Part shown: positions 15,196 to 18,594 of the stretch, in pieces
How the letters are laid out: every line of letters starts with the position of its first letter
How positions within the stretch are numbered: position 1 is the stretch's first letter
DNA from: an uncultured bacterium
GTDB taxonomy: Bacteria > Actinomycetota > Coriobacteriia > Coriobacteriales > Coriobacteriaceae
Reading direction: 5' to 3'
Assembly: GCA_905215835.1 (NCBI GenBank)
Contig: CAJMRR010000023.1
Coordinates: 1-18,594, forward strand
Length of the DNA: 18,594 nucleotides
Notes under the pieces: model-generated
Told to the model about the DNA's origin: nothing
Databases searched by the model: none
The model's input: only the letters and a program-made list of their open reading frames with translations
Translations under genes and position numbers: made by a program

Positions 15196-15485
15196 GGAAC
15201 GTCCGTCCCGCAATTCGTTGCTAAACCGGGATATGCTTTCCGCAAGCGGCTCATCCGGAATCCGCATCCCGTTCCAAGGCGTCAAGCTGGGATGCAGTTT
15301 CCGTTGAAGGCATCATTCGGAAAGCGTGTCCCATTCCGCAGCGATATTCCGGGACACAGCTTCCGCTAGAGCCTTCAAGGGGAAACCGCATCCCATTCCG
15401 AGGCGTCAAACTGGGATACGGTTTCCGGAACGACCCTCCAGGGGAAAGTACGTCCTATTCCGAGACCTGAAACCGGGACGTACCC
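15196..15485. repeat. five tandem ~62-bp hairpin repeats
   Basis: Units start at 15196, 15257, 15319, 15381 and 15443 (period 61-62). Each begins with a GGAA...TCCC-like arm, has a loop of about 18 nt often with TTCCGAGGCGTCAA, and closes with GGGA...TTTCC. Unit 4 is nearly perfect over 15 bp (15381-15395 with 15412-15426). Arm sequences vary between units while pairing is kept in units 2-5; unit 1 is weak. The array lies between cas2 and the convergent histidine kinase gene. It is not a CRISPR array, since there are no constant repeats with unique spacers. Confidence 0.75.
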
Positions 15486-15515
15486 TCAGCCCATAGCCTC
15501 CTCCGTCGACGTTTC

Positions 15516-15566
15516 CCCAGATAAAACCTGTCAAAATAAACCTGTCCCTTTTTGGCAGGTTTTAGA
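15516..15566 (-). repeat. dispersed hairpin element, copy 3 (terminator-like)
   Basis: A 51-bp element nearly identical to copy 1, with 13-bp arms at 15523-15535 and 15551-15563. It lies at the 3' end of the minus-strand histidine kinase gene, and the kinase TAA (complement of 15562-15564) is in the element at the same internal position as the aminopeptidase stop in copy 1. It probably terminates the two-component operon. Confidence 0.75.
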
Positions 15567-16941
15567 AGCAGACGGTGAAGGCGATCTGATGATCGTGGCC
15601 GGATACGGTAGCGGAGCCGCCATGGGCCTCGGCGATGGCGCGCACGACGGATAGACCCACGCCCGAGCCGCCCGTCTTGGAGCTGCGCGACACGTCCGCA
15701 CGATAGAAGCGGTCGAACAATCGATCTAGGTCGCCTTCGGGCAGCTCGTCCACGGCGTTCGAAACGACAAGCTCGGCCGAGCCTTTGCCCGCACCGCGCG
15801 AAACAGCACGCAGGCTCAGCTCGATAACGCTGTCTTCGCTTGCGTAGCGTGTGGCGTTGTCCAGCAGTAGTTCAACAACCTGCGCCACTGCCGCGGCATC
15901 GGCATGGGCCCGCACACCGCTCGCGATCGACGTCGACAGCCGCTTGCCGCGCGAAACCGCCACCGATTCAAACGGCGCCGCCGCCTTGTCCACCGCCTCC
16001 GAAAGATCAAACGATGTCATGGCAAAGCCCGCCGAGCCCTCGTCCATGCGAGCCAAAAATACCAGACGCTCCGTAAGTGCCGTCAGCCGCGCGACCTGCT
16101 CGTGAATGCTCTGCGTCCACTCACTCTCGCCGCTCTCAATTTCCTGTACCTCGTTAGCGGCATCAATCACGGCCAGCGGCGTCTTGATCTCGTGGCTCGC
16201 ATCGGTAATAAAGCGCTTTTGCTTGCTGTAGCTCTCGACCATCGGTCGAATCACCGCGCCCGAGGCACCCGCCACAATTGCCAGCACCGCCAGCCAGCCA
16301 ATGCAACTGATCGCCACGCTCGCGCTCAAAAACGAATGAAAGCTTGCAAGCTCACGCGAGCAGTCCACGAACACATAGGTGGTCTCATCGTCTTGAACCG
16401 TAACCGTATAGCGGTAGTTACCAGAAAAGCCCGAGATCCAACCCTTGGAATATAGTCCCGCAGCGATGCGTGCAGCACGCTTGGCACCCACCGCGGCAAT
16501 GCGGGCCGTGTTGACATCGGTCACCTGCCCACCGGCAATCGACACCGTAAAGTAGCGCGTGTCGAAGGGAGACTCCGCCGTCATACCTTCGAAGTGCCCG
16601 GTGCGCATGACCACCCTGTCACCGGCAGCGGTCTTACCGGCGCCCACATCCTCGCCGGGATCGGTCTTGGGCTCATCCGTCCAATCGATGCCGTCCTTGC
16701 CCGCCAAGATATAGTCCAGACGAGCGTCGGCCATCTTGCAGACATGCGAGTAGTTGACGATATTGATGCCGGCGATGATAAGCGTGAGCACGGCGGTCAC
16801 GGCACCCATGGCAACCAGGATGAACTTACGACGCAGGCGACGTCCCATTGCACTGGCAGCATCGGCGCGCCCCGGATTACCCGAGTCCGCGCCCATGCCG
16901 AGTTTTGCCGTCGTGCGCTTCCACCACGCACTCGCGCTCAC
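15562..16941 (-). CDS. sensor histidine kinase
   Basis: A 459-residue membrane histidine kinase, partner of the response regulator encoded 2 nt upstream. It has a first membrane helix at about 40-62, an outside sensor domain (about 63-206), a second helix at about 207-230, then the dimerisation/H-box with phospho-acceptor His250 in TDASHEIKTPL, the N-box LLLDNATRYA (Asn362), and G-boxes ending in TGGSGVGLSVV (about 423-433). It would autophosphorylate on ATP in response to an unknown outside signal and pass phosphate to Asp51 of the regulator. The start is GTG 16941, with GAGGAGG located inside the end of the regulator gene. Its stop is supplied by a dispersed repeat. Confidence 0.94.
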   Translation of the reverse strand: MSASAWWKRTTAKLGMGADSGNPGRADAASAMGRRLRRKFILVAMGAVTAVLTLIIAGINIVNYSHVCKMADARLDYILAGKDGIDWTDEPKTDPGEDVGAGKTAAGDRVVMRTGHFEGMTAESPFDTRYFTVSIAGGQVTDVNTARIAAVGAKRAARIAAGLYSKGWISGFSGNYRYTVTVQDDETTYVFVDCSRELASFHSFLSASVAISCIGWLAVLAIVAGASGAVIRPMVESYSKQKRFITDASHEIKTPLAVIDAANEVQEIESGESEWTQSIHEQVARLTALTERLVFLARMDEGSAGFAMTSFDLSEAVDKAAAPFESVAVSRGKRLSTSIASGVRAHADAAAVAQVVELLLDNATRYASEDSVIELSLRAVSRGAGKGSAELVVSNAVDELPEGDLDRLFDRFYRADVSRSSKTGGSGVGLSVVRAIAEAHGGSATVSGHDHQIAFTVCF

Positions 16942-16943
16942 GC

Positions 16944-17627
16944 CTATTCGCCCTCCTCAACAACCTCGAGCGAATAGCCCTGGTTGCGCGATGCACAGAT
17001 GGCCACGTTGGCACCAAGCGCCGTCAGCTTTTTGCGCAGGTACGAGATGTAGACCCACACCACGTTGGCGCCTTCGGGCGCGTCCTCACCCCAAACCCCG
17101 AGCATCAGACGCTCGGTGGGCATGCGCGTGCCGGCGTTGCGCATAAAAAGCTCCATAAGCTGAAACTCACGATTGGCCAGGTGCTCCTCGCCCAAAGGGC
17201 CAACGAGCGTGCACGATGCCGTGTCGAGACGCACGTTGCCCACGCTGAGCGTCGTGGCGTCAATTGCCGTCGCGGCACGCGTCATGGCACGAATACGCGC
17301 AAGCAGCTCCTTGGCGGCAAACGGCTTGGTCAGATAATCGTTGGCACCGGCATCCAGGCCCTCGACCTTATCGGACACCTCGCTTTTTGCCGTGAGCATG
17401 ATGATGGGCAGACGCTTACCGGCGGCGCGTGTACGCTTGAGCACCTCAATGCCATCCATGCCGGGCATCATGATGTCCAGGATTGCGGCGTCATAGTCGT
17501 TGGCGAGCAGATATTCGAGCGCCGTCAGACCGTCGAGGGCGGTGTCGACCTCGTAGTCGCTATGTTGAAGAATCGCGGTAAGGGCACGGGAGAGGCCGGG
17601 TTCGTCCTCGGCAAGCATCAGCTTCAT
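16944..17627 (-). CDS. OmpR/PhoB-family response regulator
   Basis: A 227-residue two-domain regulator. The receiver domain (1-115) has the acidic pair Glu7/Asp8, phospho-acceptor Asp51 in ILDIMMPGMDG, Thr79 and Lys101. The C-terminal winged-helix domain (about 130-220) ends with YISYLRKKL, typical of OmpR/PhoB DNA-binding domains. The start follows AAAGGAAC. It is first in an operon with the sensor kinase. Two GCTAAGGC direct repeats with 11-bp period upstream look like its own binding site, so autoregulation is likely. The regulon is unknown. Confidence 0.95.
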   Translation of the reverse strand: MKLMLAEDEPGLSRALTAILQHSDYEVDTALDGLTALEYLLANDYDAAILDIMMPGMDGIEVLKRTRAAGKRLPIIMLTAKSEVSDKVEGLDAGANDYLTKPFAAKELLARIRAMTRAATAIDATTLSVGNVRLDTASCTLVGPLGEEHLANREFQLMELFMRNAGTRMPTERLMLGVWGEDAPEGANVVWVYISYLRKKLTALGANVAICASRNQGYSLEVVEEGE

Positions 17628-17671
17628 AGTTGTTCCTTTGGCGCGCGGCTATACAGATTTCGATATTGCCG

Positions 17672-17710
17672 ATGATAGCGCACCGCCAGCCGCCTTAGCG
17701 CAGCCTTAGC
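17672..17710 (-). promoter_or_regulatory. promoter and direct-repeat operator of two-component operon
   Basis: On the minus strand GCTAAGGC occurs at 17703-17710 and again at 17692-17699, an 11-bp period typical of tandem OmpR/PhoB-type binding sites. A -10 hexamer TATCAT follows at 17672-17677, so the second repeat overlaps the -35 position, as in promoters activated by this family. Confidence 0.5.
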
Positions 17711-17773
17711 TGCTCAACCTGCACGTTTCTAAAAACGCTGGATAGGGCTTAGCCAAACTTAAGGCGCACGTGT

Positions 17774-17851
17774 CGAGCGCTTTGACGCATGCCGAGCGCG
17801 AAAGGACAGTGACTCGTCCTTTCACGGCGTCCTAGTTATGCAAAGCGCTCG
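17774..17851. terminator. nested inverted repeat downstream of ogt
   Basis: Outer 11-bp perfect arms CGAGCGCTTTG (17774-17784) and its complement (17841-17851) enclose an inner hairpin GAAAGGAC (17800-17807) with GTCCTTTC (17816-17823). It begins 5 nt after the ogt stop on the minus strand. No T-run is present, so the role as terminator is inferred from position. Confidence 0.5.
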
Positions 17852-17855
17852 AGCG

Positions 17856-18434
17856 TTACTCCTCGTACGCGCCCTCAAGCCGCAGCAGCCACTCCTTGCG
17901 GTCGAGGCCGCCGGCATATCCGTTGAGCGAACCGTCGGCGGCAACCACGCGATGGCACGGCACAATAATCGAAATGGGATTACGCGCGACCGCGGCCCCC
18001 ACGGCACGGGGAGACACAACGGGTGCCTCATTTCCCGGCACACGATGTCGAGCCGCAACACGCTGGGCAATCTCGCCATACGTAGCGACCTCGCCACGCG
18101 GAATAGAAAGCAGCTCGTACCAAACTTCACGCTGAAACGCCGTGCCGATCATATGCAACGGCGGCGTAAACCGAGGTTCCTGCCCTGCAAAATAAGCATT
18201 CAGCCAAGCCCAGGAACGCTCAAGCACCGAAGACGCCGCACCATTTGCCGGACTCACCGACGACATGCCGCCAGCACCAGAAACTGCATCGGCGCCTTCA
18301 ACATGTTCGGAGTCTTCCCGGAGAAGCGTGGAGCCAAAGTGCTCCTGCCCCTCAAACCAAAGCCCCGTCAAACCGCGGCCATCAGCGGCAAGCAGGATTT
18401 CGCCCAAAGGCGAAGCAAACGTCGTCGTGACCAC
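17856..18434 (-). CDS. ogt: methylated-DNA--protein-cysteine methyltransferase
   Basis: A 192-residue DNA repair protein that transfers alkyl groups from O6-alkylguanine to its own cysteine in a single-use reaction. The active-site motif IIVPCHRVV contains Cys160, followed by NGYAGGLDRK; the DNA-binding helix region RAVGAAVARNP precedes it. Two extra stretches are present compared with compact Ogt proteins: an Ala/Gly/Ser-rich segment at about 40-70 and a short insert (RVPGNEAPVVSP) before RAVGAA. The start is GTG 18434 behind AAAGGAG. No LexA box is seen upstream. Confidence 0.93.
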   Translation of the reverse strand: MVTTTFASPLGEILLAADGRGLTGLWFEGQEHFGSTLLREDSEHVEGADAVSGAGGMSSVSPANGAASSVLERSWAWLNAYFAGQEPRFTPPLHMIGTAFQREVWYELLSIPRGEVATYGEIAQRVAARHRVPGNEAPVVSPRAVGAAVARNPISIIVPCHRVVAADGSLNGYAGGLDRKEWLLRLEGAYEE

Positions 18435-18462
18435 CAGCGGCTCCTTTCAAAACTCCGCAAAC

Positions 18463-18468
18463 ATAATA
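18463..18468 (-). promoter_or_regulatory. putative -10 of ogt
   Basis: TATTAT on the minus strand, 28 nt before the GTG start, is the best -10 candidate. Possible -35 boxes (TTGTCT at 13 bp, TTGGGG at 19 bp) are badly spaced, so the call rests on the -10 alone. Confidence 0.3.
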
Positions 18469-18497
18469 CCGCGAACTGTGCAGACAACCCCAATCGA

Positions 18498-18594
18498 CCC
18501 CAAAGTCACCCAAAGCAGCAGGCGCAACGCGCCGCAGCTGCCGGCCGCGCCCCACAGTCCCCAAAGGCGGCAGGCGCGAAGCGCCGAGGCCGCC
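18498..18594. repeat. 52-bp GC-rich tandem repeat at right edge
   Basis: Two imperfect copies start at 18498 and 18550. Both run CCCCA-AGTC-CCCAAAG then GCAGGCGC and a small hairpin (GGCGC-AAC-GCGCC and GGCGC-GAA-GCGCC). The second copy reaches the window end, so more units may follow. Located upstream of ogt; function unknown. Confidence 0.5.

Noticed and set aside
15196..15485. A second CRISPR array
   Set aside because: Units diverge throughout, have no constant repeat with unique spacers, and are themselves hairpins.
14967..15560. csn2 or cas4 downstream of cas2
   Set aside because: Only a short membrane-helix frame and repeats are present; neither gene is encoded, which supports subtype II-C.
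16848..17675. Plus-strand open frame of 275 codons opposite the two-component genes
   Set aside because: Antisense to two well-recognised genes; composition is typical of a shadow frame in GC-rich DNA.

Overview
The window looks like chromosome from a gut Coriobacteriia, probably a Collinsella-like actinobacterium. That assignment is an inference from the GC-rich coding sequence, Actinobacteria-style SOS box, mixed ATG/GTG starts with clear Shine-Dalgarno sites, and the gene set; no rRNA or tRNA is present to confirm it.

Layout, left to right. 1-173: edge sequence and a copy of a ~50-bp dispersed hairpin element. 174-1559 (-): M18 aspartyl aminopeptidase. 1721-2806 (+): membrane-anchored Ntn hydrolase of the choloylglycine hydrolase / linear amide hydrolase type. 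2945-4024 (+): 6-phosphofructokinase. 4025-4565: gene-free convergent gap full of large inverted repeats, ending in the terminator of the next operon. 4566-8038 (-): FtsX/MacB-type ABC exporter (ATPase, then large permease). 8310-8948 (+): GyrI-like small-molecule-binding protein behind a textbook LexA (SOS) box. 9156-14966: a complete type II-C CRISPR-Cas9 locus. 14967-15560: an open frame after cas2, then five tandem hairpin repeats, then another copy of the dispersed element. 15562-17627 (-): OmpR-family response regulator and sensor histidine kinase. 17856-18434 (-): O6-alkylguanine-DNA alkyltransferase (Ogt). 18498-18594: a GC-rich tandem repeat running off the edge.

The most interesting part is the CRISPR locus. 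Its order is cas9 > CRISPR array (17 repeats, 16 spacers) > tracrRNA (reverse strand) > cas1 > cas2, so the array and tracrRNA sit inside the cas gene cluster instead of at an end. There is no csn2 and no cas4, and Cas9 is small (1003 aa) with all RuvC and HNH catalytic residues visible. A tracrRNA can be read directly from sequence: an anti-repeat, a nexus-like hairpin, and a terminator hairpin with UUCG loop and U-run, on the minus strand. This fixes the crRNA strand as plus. Perfect-stem terminators flank the array on both sides. The first repeat is degenerate only in its 5' half. Every array repeat ends in an extended -10-like sequence (TGATACGCT) that the anti-repeat lacks. Together these suggest that each crRNA is transcribed from a promoter inside the preceding repeat, as known in Neisseria meningitidis and Campylobacter jejuni, without a leader promoter.

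Other points worth following: the SOS-box-controlled GyrI-like gene (some relatives hydrolyse DNA-alkylating cyclopropanoid toxins), the five-unit hairpin array with compensatory stem changes downstream of cas2, the dispersed element that supplies the stop codons of two unrelated genes, and the unusual active-site residues of the phosphofructokinase.
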